A stretch of DNA of 64,000 nt, taken from assembly GCF_014925385.1 (NCBI RefSeq), contig NZ_JACSDK010000001.1, positions 977,946 to 1,041,945 of the forward strand, written 5' to 3'. This stretch comes from Pelagibius marinus (GTDB lineage: Bacteria; Pseudomonadota; Alphaproteobacteria; Kiloniellales; Kiloniellaceae). Of the stretch, positions 15,649 to 23,407 are shown in pieces. The notes under the pieces were generated by a model that was given only the letters and a program-made list of their open reading frames with translations, had not been told where the DNA came from and did not search any database. The translations under genes were made by a program, and so were the position numbers. Numbering within the stretch: position 1 is the stretch's first letter; each line of letters starts with the position of its first letter.

Positions 15649-17004
15649 CTAGACCGGCAGCCAGATTCGGGCCCTGAGCCCGCCGCCCGGGGCGCTCTCC
15701 AGGGCCACGTCGCCGCCGTGGCTGCGGGCCACGTCGCGGGGGAGGGTCAGGCCCCGGCCGGTGCCGCCGGGCGCCGGCGTGCGCGACTGCTCCAGGCGGT
15801 AGAAGGGCTTGAAGACGTCTTCGTGGCGCTCCGGCGGGATGCCGGGGCCGTCGTCGTCCACCGTGACCTCGACCATGTTCTTGCGCCGTCCGGCACGCAC
15901 CGCCACGTGCTCGCCGTGACGCTGGGCGTTGGCGATGAGGTTGGTCAGGCAGCGGCGCATGCCGTCGCGGCGCAGCGGCAGCGTGATGTCCTGCTCCACG
16001 TGCAGATCGACGGCGCGGCCGTCGCGCGTCATCTGGTCGACCACGTCGCGCAGCAGCCCGCCCAGGTCGGTGGGCGCCGGCGTCTCCTGTCCCTCGCCGC
16101 GGGCGAAGGCCAGGTAGCCCTCGACCATGTGCTCCATCTCCGCCACGTCGGACTGCAGGTTCTGCACGTCGGGCGCGTCCTCCAGCATCTCCAGCTGCAG
16201 CTTCATGCGGGTCAGCGGCGTGCGCAGGTCGTGACTGACGCCGGCCAGCATCTCGGTGCGCTGCTGAATCTGGCGCTTGATGCGGTCGCGCATGTTGACG
16301 AAGGCGGCGGCGGCCTGGCGGACCTCCGTCGCGCCCTCCGGCTTGAAGTCGCGCACCTCCTGGCCCTTGCCGAAGCTTTCGGCGGCGCGCGCCAGGCGGC
16401 GGATCGGCTTCACCTGGTTGCGCATGAAGATGACGGCGATGCCGAACAGCAGGATCGAGCTGCCGATGGTCCAGAAGATGAAGATGTAGGTGGTGGAGGA
16501 GAACAGCCGCTCATCGGTGACCAGCACGCGCAGAACGCCCCGGGGCAGCTGTACCAAGATCTCCACCCGGTCCTCGATGGAACGGGCGTCGATGACGAAG
16601 GGTTCGTTCAGGCGCTCCCGCAGCGCGTCGGTCAGGCGCGCTTCCACCACGCCGCGCAGCCGGCGCTGCGGCGGCACCAGCAGTTCCGCGCCTTCGGTCA
16701 GGGTGAGCTCCAGTTGCATGGAGGAGCGCGCCAGGTGGAAGATGCGGCGCTGGTCGAGGTCGCTTTCGCTGCGCGACAGCAGCGAGATGACCGCCGCGAC
16801 GTCGCCGGCCAGGCCCTGGGCCAGGCGCTTGGTGATGGTGTCGTAGTGGCGGTCGTAGAACACCCAGGTCGAGATCACCTGCATGAGGATCAGCGGGGTG
16901 ATGATGATCAGCACCGAGCGGCCGAGCAGGGAGCGCGGCAGGAAGCGGCGGATCGGCCCGGGGCCGCCTTGCGGATAGAGTGGGTTCGGCGGGGAGCTGT
17001 TCAT
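15649..17004 (-). CDS. EnvZ-like sensor histidine kinase
   Basis: 451 residues. There are two transmembrane helices (about residues 27-47, LLGRSVLIIITPLILMQVIS, and about 170-195, TTYIFIFWTIGSSILLFGIA) enclosing a periplasmic sensor of about 120 residues. A HAMP domain follows, then HisKA with AGVSHDLRTPLTRMKLQLEML and an HATPase with NLIANAQRHGEH, DDDGPGIPPE and GGTGRGLTLPRDVARSHGG. It lies 34 bp downstream of the OmpR-type regulator gene and is its likely partner. Confidence 0.93.
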   Translation of the reverse strand: MNSSPPNPLYPQGGPGPIRRFLPRSLLGRSVLIIITPLILMQVISTWVFYDRHYDTITKRLAQGLAGDVAAVISLLSRSESDLDQRRIFHLARSSMQLELTLTEGAELLVPPQRRLRGVVEARLTDALRERLNEPFVIDARSIEDRVEILVQLPRGVLRVLVTDERLFSSTTYIFIFWTIGSSILLFGIAVIFMRNQVKPIRRLARAAESFGKGQEVRDFKPEGATEVRQAAAAFVNMRDRIKRQIQQRTEMLAGVSHDLRTPLTRMKLQLEMLEDAPDVQNLQSDVAEMEHMVEGYLAFARGEGQETPAPTDLGGLLRDVVDQMTRDGRAVDLHVEQDITLPLRRDGMRRCLTNLIANAQRHGEHVAVRAGRRKNMVEVTVDDDGPGIPPERHEDVFKPFYRLEQSRTPAPGGTGRGLTLPRDVARSHGGDVALESAPGGGLRARIWLPV

Positions 17005-17038
17005 GGCTCCAATCTGTCGGAGAAGGGGAAGCGCACCA

Positions 17039-17725
17039 TCAATCGGGCATCAGCACATAGCCGGTGCCGCGCACCGTTTGCAGGTAGCGTGGAAACTTGG
17101 GGTCGGCCTCGATCTTGCGGCGCAGCCGGGTCACCTGCACGTCGATGGTGCGGGTGTTGCCGCTGATCATGCTTTCCTCACCCAGGTCGTCGCGGCTGAT
17201 CGGCTCGCCGGCGCGCCGCGCCAGGGCTTTCAGCAGCGAGGCCTCGGCGGTGGTCAGGCGCACGAAGGAGCCGGCCTTGGTCAACTCCTCGCGCTCCAGA
17301 TCGAAGCAGAACTCGCCGAAGGTGATCTTGGTCCGCGCCGCGGCGGCGGCCGGCGGCGGCACGCGGCGCAGGATGGCGTTGATGCGCAGCACCAACTCGC
17401 GCGGCTCGAAGGGCTTCGGCAGGTAGTCGTCGGCCCCGCACTCGAAGCCGGCGATGCGGTTCTCGGTTTCGTTCATGGCGGTGAGCAGCAGGATCGGCAC
17501 GGCGCTCTCGCGGCGCAGGGTCTCGGTCAGCTGCAGGCCGGTTTCGCCGGGCATCATGATGTCGAGCACCAGCAGGTCGAAGGCGATGGAGGCCAGCTTG
17601 GCCCGCGCGTCGGCGGCGTCCACCGCGGTGGTGACGCGGAAACCCTGCTCGCTGAGATAGCGCTGCAGCAGGTCGCGCAGGCGCGTATCGTCGTCCACCA
17701 CCAGGATATGCGGCTGCTCGCTCAG
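17039..17725 (-). CDS. OmpR family response regulator (PetR-like), probable CTG start
   Basis: The receiver domain has the acidic pair VDDD, the acceptor Asp in LLVLDIMMPGETG, LLTAMNE and DDYLPKPFEP. It is followed by a winged helix ending in RTIDVQVTRLRRKIEADPKFPRYLQTVRGTGYVLMPD. The first GTG in frame (17701) would cut off strand beta-1. Reading from CTG at 17725 gives SEQPHILVVDDDTRLRD, the normal family start, with GAGG 8 bp upstream and a TGA just before, so CTG is preferred. The order MarR-OmpR-kinase beside ilvE recalls the petP-petR genes of Rhodobacter, required for cytochrome bc1 expression. Confidence 0.85.
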   Translation of the reverse strand: MSEQPHILVVDDDTRLRDLLQRYLSEQGFRVTTAVDAADARAKLASIAFDLLVLDIMMPGETGLQLTETLRRESAVPILLLTAMNETENRIAGFECGADDYLPKPFEPRELVLRINAILRRVPPPAAAAARTKITFGEFCFDLEREELTKAGSFVRLTTAEASLLKALARRAGEPISRDDLGEESMISGNTRTIDVQVTRLRRKIEADPKFPRYLQTVRGTGYVLMPD

Positions 17726-17840
17726 GGGGGGCCTCGCTCAGAGTAGACTCGCTCGGGCGTCCTTGGTTATGGAGGCGGAGTATAGGCCCGGCAAAGGCCG
17801 CTCGCGAGGGTTTAAAGCGGGCCAGATCCTGTGCTCGGCG

Positions 17841-18380
17841 CTAGCGCCTGGCCGCCGATTTCGGGGGCGCCGCTTTGGCCCCCTGCTTGCCGGGCGCCTC
17901 GGGGCGCTCGAAGCGGCCGCGGTCGGCCTCGTCGATGATGTTGGTCAGCACGGTGCGGAAGCCCTCCACCGCCTCGGCCCCGGCGGTGCGGTAGGCGCGG
18001 GCGATGCGGATGCGCTGCTGCTCGGTCAGCTTGTTCTCCAGCTCGCGGCCCTTGTCGGTCAGCTCCAGCAGGCGCTGGCGCCGGTCGCGCAGGCCCGGGC
18101 GCTGGGTGATGAAGCCGTCGCGCACCAGCTGGCCCAGGACGCGGGAGAGGGACTGCTTGGTGATGCGCAGGATGGCCAGCAGCTCGGAGACCGTGATGCC
18201 GGGATTGCGGCCGACGAAATAGATGACCCGGTGATGGGCCCGCCCGAAGCCGTAGTCGGCCAGGATCTGGTCGGGCTCGCCGGTGAAGTCGCGGTAGGCG
18301 AAGAACAGCAGTTCCATCGCCTGGCGCAGTTCCTCCTCGCGCAGGAAGAGGGGGTTGGGACCGCCTTTTACGTCAGCCAT
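17841..18380 (-). CDS. MarR family transcriptional regulator (PetP-like)
   Basis: 179 residues from ATG at 18380. The winged helix contains ADYGFGRAHHRVIYFVGRNPGITVSELLAILRITKQSLSRVLGQLVRDGFI and the wing PGLRDRRQRLLELTDKG. The tail is basic and Ala/Pro-rich. It is upstream of, and co-directional with, the OmpR regulator and kinase, and divergent from ilvE. The frame is open further upstream, but MADVKGGPNPLFLREEELRQ is the natural start. Confidence 0.85.
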   Translation of the reverse strand: MADVKGGPNPLFLREEELRQAMELLFFAYRDFTGEPDQILADYGFGRAHHRVIYFVGRNPGITVSELLAILRITKQSLSRVLGQLVRDGFITQRPGLRDRRQRLLELTDKGRELENKLTEQQRIRIARAYRTAGAEAVEGFRTVLTNIIDEADRGRFERPEAPGKQGAKAAPPKSAARR

Positions 18381-18599
18381 GTTGACATATCTACCTAATC
18401 TTGTTACATAAGGCCAGCAAGATTTGATCGAAAGTATCAAATCGGAACTATTAACGGAAAAAAATCTCTGATTGGTTAGTGTTACTGACTGATCTGCCGT
18501 CAAGAGCAGGCGCTTCTGAATAAGTGGGGGCCGGACCGGCGCGGGCGCCGTTCGGGGTACCGCACCGACTAACAAGGGTTTTTAGGGACGAGACGCGAG

Positions 18600-19493
18600 A
18601 TGTCCATACTTCCTTTCGACGACCGTGACGGCGTCATCTGGTACAACGGCGAGCTCCTGCCCTGGCGGGACGCCAAGCTGCACGTCCTCAGCCACGGCCT
18701 GCACTACGCGAGCTGCGTCTTCGAGGGCGAGCGCTCCTACGCCGGGCGCATCTTCAAGATGGAGGAGCACCACGACCGGCTGCTCAACTCCGGCAAGATC
18801 CTGGGCTTCAACGTGCCCTACAGCCGCGCGGAGATCGACGCCGCGGCCATGGCGGTGCTGGAGGCCAACGGCATTTCCGACGGCTACGTCCGCCCGGTGG
18901 CCTGGCGCGGCAGCGAGATGATGGCGGTTTCCGCCCAGCAGACGAAAATCCACGTCGCCGTCGCCGCCTGGCAGTGGCCGGCCTACTTCAGCCCGGAAGC
19001 GCGCATGAAGGGCATCCGCATGGATTTCGGCGAGTGGAAGCGTCCCTCGCCGGAGACCGCGCCCTGCCATTCCAAGGCCGCCGGCCTCTACATGATCTGC
19101 ACCATGTCCAAGCACGCCGCCGAGGCCAAGGGCTATGCCGACGCCCTGATGCTCGATTACCGCGGCTTGATTGCGGAGGCGACAGGTGCCAACGTATTCC
19201 TGGTTCAGGACGGCAAGATCCACACGCCGACCCCGGACTGCTTCCTGGACGGCATTACCCGCCGCACGGTGATCGACCTGGCCAAGCGCCGCGGCTACGA
19301 GGTCATCGAGCGGGCGATCAAGCCGGAAGAACTGGCCAAGACCCAGGAAGTCTTTCTTACGGGCACGGCCGTGGAGGTGACCCCGGTGGCCGAGATCGGT
19401 GACTACAAGTTTGAGGCGGGCGAGATCACCCGCAACCTGATGAACGACTACGACGCCCTGGTGCGCAAGCACGCGGCGGCCAGCGCCGCCTAG
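18600..19493 (+). CDS. ilvE: Branched-chain amino acid aminotransferase
   Basis: 297 residues of fold-type IV PLP enzyme. It has WYNGELLPWRDAKLHVLSHGLHYASCVFEGERSY at the start, Lys159 in CHSKAAGLY as the Schiff-base residue, LIAEATGANVFLV binding the cofactor phosphate, and EVFLTGTAVEVTPV. It interconverts Leu, Ile and Val with their 2-oxo acids in the cytoplasm. It is divergent from the MarR gene and closed by a strong terminator, so it is a single-gene unit. Confidence 0.95.
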   Translation: MSILPFDDRDGVIWYNGELLPWRDAKLHVLSHGLHYASCVFEGERSYAGRIFKMEEHHDRLLNSGKILGFNVPYSRAEIDAAAMAVLEANGISDGYVRPVAWRGSEMMAVSAQQTKIHVAVAAWQWPAYFSPEARMKGIRMDFGEWKRPSPETAPCHSKAAGLYMICTMSKHAAEAKGYADALMLDYRGLIAEATGANVFLVQDGKIHTPTPDCFLDGITRRTVIDLAKRRGYEVIERAIKPEELAKTQEVFLTGTAVEVTPVAEIGDYKFEAGEITRNLMNDYDALVRKHAAASAA

Positions 19494-19520
19494 CGCCGCT
19501 CACATCGGTCTGACGAAAGA

Positions 19521-19560
19521 CCGGGCGGCGCGAAGGGGGCGCCGCCCGGTTTTCTTTTTT
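19521..19560 (+). terminator. Rho-independent terminator after ilvE
   Basis: CCGGGCGGCGC (19521-19531) pairs perfectly with GCGCCGCCCGG (19539-19549) and is followed by TTTTCTTTTTT. Confidence 0.95.
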
Positions 19561-19595
19561 GCGGCCGCGTTTGAAAGAGATTGGAGACGCAAGAG

Positions 19596-20096
19596 ATGTC
19601 CCGTGCCTTCGTGAAGGAAGACGACGCCGGTGCGCCGGAAGAAAAAGTCGACCTGCCGATCAGCGAGCATCCCAACTTCGTGACCCCGGCGGGCCTTCAG
19701 ATGCTGAGAGACAAGGTCGCCCAGTACGAGGCCGAGCGCGCCGAGCTGAAGACCCACGACGACGAGCTCGCCAGCCAGTCGCACCTGCCGCGCGTCGAGC
19801 AGGAGGTGCGATACTGGGAGGAGCGCCTGCGCACGGCGATCCCCGTGGACCTCGCCAAGCAGCCGCGCGACAAGGTCGCCTTCGGCGCCGTGGTGACGGT
19901 GGAGGACGACGACGGCAAGACCCACGACTACCAGATCGTCGGCGAGGACGAGGCCGAGCCGCAGAACGGCAAGGTCTCCTACGTCTCGCCGCTGGCCCGC
20001 GCCCTGGACGGCGCCGAGGTCGGCGAGGTCATCATCTGGAAGCGCCCCGCCGGCGACCAGGAACTGGAAGTCATGGCGATCAAGTACGAGGGGTGA
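19596..20096 (+). CDS. GreA/GreB family transcription elongation factor
   Basis: 166 residues from ATG at 19596 (MSRAFVKEDDAGAPEEKVDL). FVTPAGLQMLRDKVAQYEAERAEL begins the Gre coiled coil, HLPRVEQEVRYWEERLRTAIPVD its return strand, and FGAVVTVEDDDGKTHDYQIVGEDEAEPQNGKVSYVSPLARALDGAEVGEVIIWKRPAG the C-terminal FKBP-like domain. Such factors act in the RNA polymerase secondary channel to release backtracked complexes; a Rnk-type role is also possible. The last 93 bp of this gene are duplicated at 21857-21948. Confidence 0.88.
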   Translation: MSRAFVKEDDAGAPEEKVDLPISEHPNFVTPAGLQMLRDKVAQYEAERAELKTHDDELASQSHLPRVEQEVRYWEERLRTAIPVDLAKQPRDKVAFGAVVTVEDDDGKTHDYQIVGEDEAEPQNGKVSYVSPLARALDGAEVGEVIIWKRPAGDQELEVMAIKYEG

Positions 20097-20105
20097 CGTC
20101 TAATC

Positions 20106-20543
20106 CTAAACCCCGGGGCCGCGTTCCAGGTAGGTGTTGAGGACGATGTAGGACTGGGTGCGGATCACGCCCTTGATGTTGTAGAGGCGGTGGAGGATGT
20201 CCTCCAGCGCGCGCGTCGACTCGCAGCGCACCTTCAGCACCAAGCAGGTGTCGCCAGCGACGGCGTGGATCTCCTCGACGCGCGTGTCGTCGTAGATCGC
20301 CATGAGATCCAGCGTCTTGCACCAGCCTTCGGTGTCCACGTGAATGAAGGCGGAGAGCGGGCGGCCTACCGCCTCGCCGTCCAGGCGCGCCACGGTGCCG
20401 CGGATGGCACCCGACTTCTTCAGCTTCTTCACCCGCTCGTGCACCGCCGGTGCCGAGAGGTGCAGCCGCTCGCCCAATTCCTTGTAGGAGAGGGTGGCGT
20501 CCTCGGCCAGCAGGCCTAACAGCTTTCGGTCCATCGGGTCCAT
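20106..20543 (-). CDS. Lrp/AsnC family transcriptional regulator
   Basis: 145 residues from ATG at 20543 (MDPMDRKLLGLLAEDATLSYKELGERLHLSAPAVHERVKKLKKSG), which has AAGG 8 bp upstream; an ATG at 20579 is also in frame. The C-terminal RAM domain (FIHVDTEGWCKTLDLMAIYDDTRVEEIHAVAGDTCLVLKVR) would bind an amino acid and form oligomers. It is divergent from an MFS transporter, which it probably controls. Confidence 0.9.
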   Translation of the reverse strand: MDPMDRKLLGLLAEDATLSYKELGERLHLSAPAVHERVKKLKKSGAIRGTVARLDGEAVGRPLSAFIHVDTEGWCKTLDLMAIYDDTRVEEIHAVAGDTCLVLKVRCESTRALEDILHRLYNIKGVIRTQSYIVLNTYLERGPGV

Positions 20544-20560
20544 GGCCGATACCTTACTAG

Positions 20561-20620
20561 GTTCGGCAGCGAACGCCATTCGTAATTATCATGACGGGTG
20601 TACTTGCGCTTGTGCCGAAC
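20561..20620. promoter_or_regulatory. Inverted repeat in the lrp/MFS divergent promoter region
   Basis: GTTCGGCA (20561-20568) and TGCCGAAC (20613-20620) are perfect inverted 8-mers 44 bp apart, flanking the space between the two divergent genes. They are candidate Lrp-type binding half-sites. Confidence 0.5.
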
Positions 20621-20672
20621 AGCATTCGGAACCATATCCTGTCTCACCCTCTTGTCCGCCGGGCAGACCCGA

Positions 20673-21848
20673 ATGACAGACGTCGCCGTCCCGCTCCGCT
20701 TCACCCCCGCCCTCAGCCGCCGTCTGCTGTGCCTCACCCTGGCCATCGCCACGGTCGGCCTGCAGGCGCTGCTGGTGGCGCCGCTCCTGACCGACATGGC
20801 CCGCGACCTCGGGGTCGGGCCGGCGGCCATCGGCCGCGCCAACGGGCTCTACGGCGTGGGCGTGGCGGTCGCCGCGCTCCTCACCGCGCCGCGGCTGGAT
20901 GCCTGGCCGCGCCGGCGCGTGCTCTCCCTCGCCCTGCTGGCACTCGGGCTGGCGCTGGCCGGCTGCGCGCTGGCGCCCGACGCGATGATGCTGGCGGCCG
21001 CCATGGCGGCCTGCGGCCTGGCCGCCGGGGTGGTGCTGCCGACCACCTACGCGCTGGCCGGCGACCTGGCGCCGCAGGAGCTGCGCTCGCGCGCGGTCGG
21101 CCGCGTCATCGTCGGCTGGTCGCTGGCCATGGTGGCGGGCGTCCCCGCCGCGGCGCTGCTGGCCGAGCAGCTCGGCTGGCGCGGCGCCTACGCCGTCGTC
21201 GCCGGGATTGCCGGCGTTGCGGGGCTGGCGGTGCTGACCCTGCCACCTGCAGCGCGGCCGGCGGGCGCCGGGCTCGTGCCGTATCGCATCGCCCTGGCGC
21301 AGCCGGGTGTGCTGCGCCTGCTCGCCATGACGCTCGCCTATATGATGGCTTTCTACGGCTGCTACACCTTCCTCACCGATCACCTCCGCGCATCAGAGGA
21401 TCTTGGCCCCACGCTGGGTGGCTGGATCTCGCTCAGCTACGGCCTCGGCTTCGGCCTTGCGGTGGTCGGCAACGGGCTCATCGACCGCCGCGGCCCCTGG
21501 CGGGTGGCCGCGCCGACTTTCCTCCTGCTGGCCGGGCTCATGCTGCTGCTGGCGCTGGCGGCGAGCGAGTCGCCGTGGCTCGTGGTCGCGCTCGCGCTGC
21601 CCTGGGGCGTGGTGAACCACTTCGGTCTCAATGTCCTCGTCTCGCTGCTGTCGAGCGGCGAGGCGAAAGTACGCGGTGCCGTCCTCGGCCTCTACAGCGC
21701 CGTCACCTACGTCGCGCACTTCATCGCTGGCGCGGGGTTGGGGCTCGTCTATGCGGGGGCGGGGTTCAATGCTGTTGCGGTGGTGGTAGCGGTAGGGCTT
21801 GCGGTGGCGGCAGGAATGGCTCTGACAGCATCGCGGCGAGAAGCGTAG
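20673..21848 (+). CDS. MFS transporter
   Basis: 391 residues with about twelve transmembrane helices. The helix 2-3 loop (LYGVGVAVAALLTAPRLDAWPRRRVL) is a variant of the MFS motif A. The frame opens at 20598, but ATG at 20673 (MTDVAVPLRFTPALSRRLLCLTLAIATVGLQ) gives a normal short cytoplasmic start. The pattern is that of small-molecule or amino-acid exporters of the AraJ/DHA type. With the divergent Lrp-type gene it looks like a self-contained regulator-exporter module, perhaps for an amino acid. Confidence 0.88.
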   Translation: MTDVAVPLRFTPALSRRLLCLTLAIATVGLQALLVAPLLTDMARDLGVGPAAIGRANGLYGVGVAVAALLTAPRLDAWPRRRVLSLALLALGLALAGCALAPDAMMLAAAMAACGLAAGVVLPTTYALAGDLAPQELRSRAVGRVIVGWSLAMVAGVPAAALLAEQLGWRGAYAVVAGIAGVAGLAVLTLPPAARPAGAGLVPYRIALAQPGVLRLLAMTLAYMMAFYGCYTFLTDHLRASEDLGPTLGGWISLSYGLGFGLAVVGNGLIDRRGPWRVAAPTFLLLAGLMLLLALAASESPWLVVALALPWGVVNHFGLNVLVSLLSSGEAKVRGAVLGLYSAVTYVAHFIAGAGLGLVYAGAGFNAVAVVVAVGLAVAAGMALTASRREA

Positions 21849-21856
21849 CCAGCTTG

Positions 21857-21948
21857 CTCGATGGCGCCGAGGTCGGCGACTTCATCACGTGGAGCGCCCC
21901 GCCGGCGACCAGGAACTGGAAGTCGTGGCGATCAAGTACGAGGGCTAG
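21857..21948 (+). pseudogene. Frameshifted duplicate of the Gre-family gene 3' end
   Basis: This segment matches 20004-20096 of the Gre-family gene over its whole length, including the shared GCCCCGCCGGCGACCAGGAA, with about ten differences and one deleted base (TGGAAGCG to TGGAGCG) that shifts the frame. It still ends in a stop (TAG). It starts 8 bp after the MFS stop codon. It is a decayed partial paralog, not a gene. Confidence 0.85.
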
Positions 21949-21981
21949 GAGGAGCGGCGGCCTTCCTCCCTCCTATCCCGA

Positions 21982-22605
21982 TCAGCCTTTCTCCAGTTCC
22001 TTGAGCCAGTTCTGCAGAAATTCCGCATTGTTCGGCACACTCGCATCGGTGCCGGCTTCGCTCTCCGCAAGCAGCTTTTCGAACCACCAGATCGTGCGCT
22101 CCCTGATGTGCGGATCGGCTTCGGCGCAGAGGCCGAGCAGGTCGATGCAGCAATAGCGTTCGTGGTGCGTGCCGTTCTCCAGCAGGTGGAAGAACAGCGC
22201 GGCGCCGTAGCAAAGCTCTCGGCGGCAGGCTTCGGCAAGTCCCCTGTTGCCATGCTTCAGTTCGGCCTCGCTCGGCTGGCCGCCGCCGATCTCCACCAGG
22301 ACCTCGAGCAGAAAGGGGCGCGCGACCTCGGTGCAGGCGTGCAGCGCCGCCAGGACGCAGCGCACGGTGGGCAATGCCGACTCCGCGATGACCTCGTTGA
22401 AGACGGCGTGATGATCGATCTGCCAATAGAAGCGCTCGGCCTCTTCCTTGTCTCGGGCGGCCGCCAGGGCCGCAATCCCGCCGGGGATCGACTCGGCGCT
22501 TTCCTCGCCCAAGGTGTAGTGCTTGAGGGCCCTGAGCTTCTTCCAGTCGTAACGCTGCAGTTCCTGAAGCAGGGGGCGTCTCCGAGAGAGCAGTCTGTGG
22601 AGCAT
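21982..22605 (-). CDS. Hypothetical helical protein at the end of the moa operon
   Basis: 207 residues, helical throughout, with no signal peptide or membrane span. The blocks FYWQIDHHAVFNEVIAESALPTVRCVLAALHACTEVARPFLLEVLVEI and YCCIDLLGLCAEADPHIRERTIWWFEKLL look like HEAT-type repeats. It starts 3 bp after the moaE stop codon, so it is translated from the same message, but nothing in it points to molybdopterin work. I do not recognise a named family. Confidence 0.7.
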   Translation of the reverse strand: MLHRLLSRRRPLLQELQRYDWKKLRALKHYTLGEESAESIPGGIAALAAARDKEEAERFYWQIDHHAVFNEVIAESALPTVRCVLAALHACTEVARPFLLEVLVEIGGGQPSEAELKHGNRGLAEACRRELCYGAALFFHLLENGTHHERYCCIDLLGLCAEADPHIRERTIWWFEKLLAESEAGTDASVPNNAEFLQNWLKELEKG

Positions 22606-22608
22606 GCG

Positions 22609-23082
22609 CTACTCCGCCGCGTCGGGGTCTTTCTTCACCCAGCGGGCGGCGGCGGTGTCGTCGCTGTCGCGGGCATCGACCCACTGGGCGCCCTGGTCGG
22701 TTTCTTCCAGCTTCCAGAACGGCGCCTTGGTCTTCAGCCAGTCCATGAGGAACTCGCAGGATTCGAAGGCGGCCTGGCGGTGCGCCGACGCGGTCGCGAC
22801 CATCACGATCTGATCGCCGGGTTCGAGACGGCCGAAGCGGTGGATGATCAGTGAGGCTTCCAGCGGCCAGCGTTCTGTCGCTTCCGCCTCGATCTCGGCG
22901 AGCATCTTCTCCGTCATGGCCGGATAGTGTTCGAGGGTCATCGCGGAGATCTCGGAACCGCCTGCGAGATCGCGCACCAGGCCGACGAAAACGGCGACAC
23001 CGCCGATGGCGTGATTGCCGTTCGTCAGCTGTGCGAGTTCCTTGCCGACATCGAAGTCTTCTGCCTGAACGCGAACCGCCAT
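22609..23082 (-). CDS. moaE: Molybdopterin synthase catalytic subunit (MoaE)
   Basis: 157 residues. NHAIGGVAVFVGLVRDL, LEHYPAMTEKMLAEI, IIHRFGRLEPGDQIVMVATASAHRQAAFESCEFLMDWLKTKAPFWKLEE are the MoaE signatures; the K in KTKAPFWK is the active-site lysine region. MoaE converts precursor Z (cPMP) to molybdopterin with sulfur from MoaD. It lies 2 bp after moaD. Confidence 0.96.
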   Translation of the reverse strand: MAVRVQAEDFDVGKELAQLTNGNHAIGGVAVFVGLVRDLAGGSEISAMTLEHYPAMTEKMLAEIEAEATERWPLEASLIIHRFGRLEPGDQIVMVATASAHRQAAFESCEFLMDWLKTKAPFWKLEETDQGAQWVDARDSDDTAAARWVKKDPDAAE

Positions 23083-23084
23083 GC

Positions 23085-23336
23085 TCAGCCTCCCGTCACC
23101 GGCGGGAAGAGGGCGACCTCGTCGTTGGGGCCGACGGGATCGCCGGGCTTGGCGTAGCTCTGGTTCACCGCCACGCGGATGGCGCCGCGGTCGGAGAGCG
23201 CATCGGCGAAGTTGGCGCCGCGGCCTTCCAGCCAGGTCAGGAGTTCGCCCACGGTGGCGACGTCCTCGGGCAGCGCCACGTCCTCCTCGGCCATACCGGT
23301 TTTGGTCTTCAGCCAGGCAAAATACAGCAGTTTCAC
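23085..23336 (-). CDS. moaD: Molybdopterin synthase sulfur carrier subunit (MoaD)
   Basis: 83 residues of ubiquitin-like fold ending in VALFPPVTGG. The terminal Gly-Gly is the site of thiocarboxylation. It hands sulfur to MoaE, encoded next on the same strand. Confidence 0.95.
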   Translation of the reverse strand: MKLLYFAWLKTKTGMAEEDVALPEDVATVGELLTWLEGRGANFADALSDRGAIRVAVNQSYAKPGDPVGPNDEVALFPPVTGG

Positions 23337-23407
23337 GGGTACTCGTTCCTAAGCTTCATCATCGGGCCCGGAGGCCCGTCGAAGGATGGGCAACCTCTCT
23401 AATATAG

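Noticed and set aside
20106..21848. Lrp-MFS segment as a mobile element
   Set aside because: There is no integrase, transposase or terminal inverted repeat. The flanking similarity is a gene duplication, so only a recombination scar is claimed.
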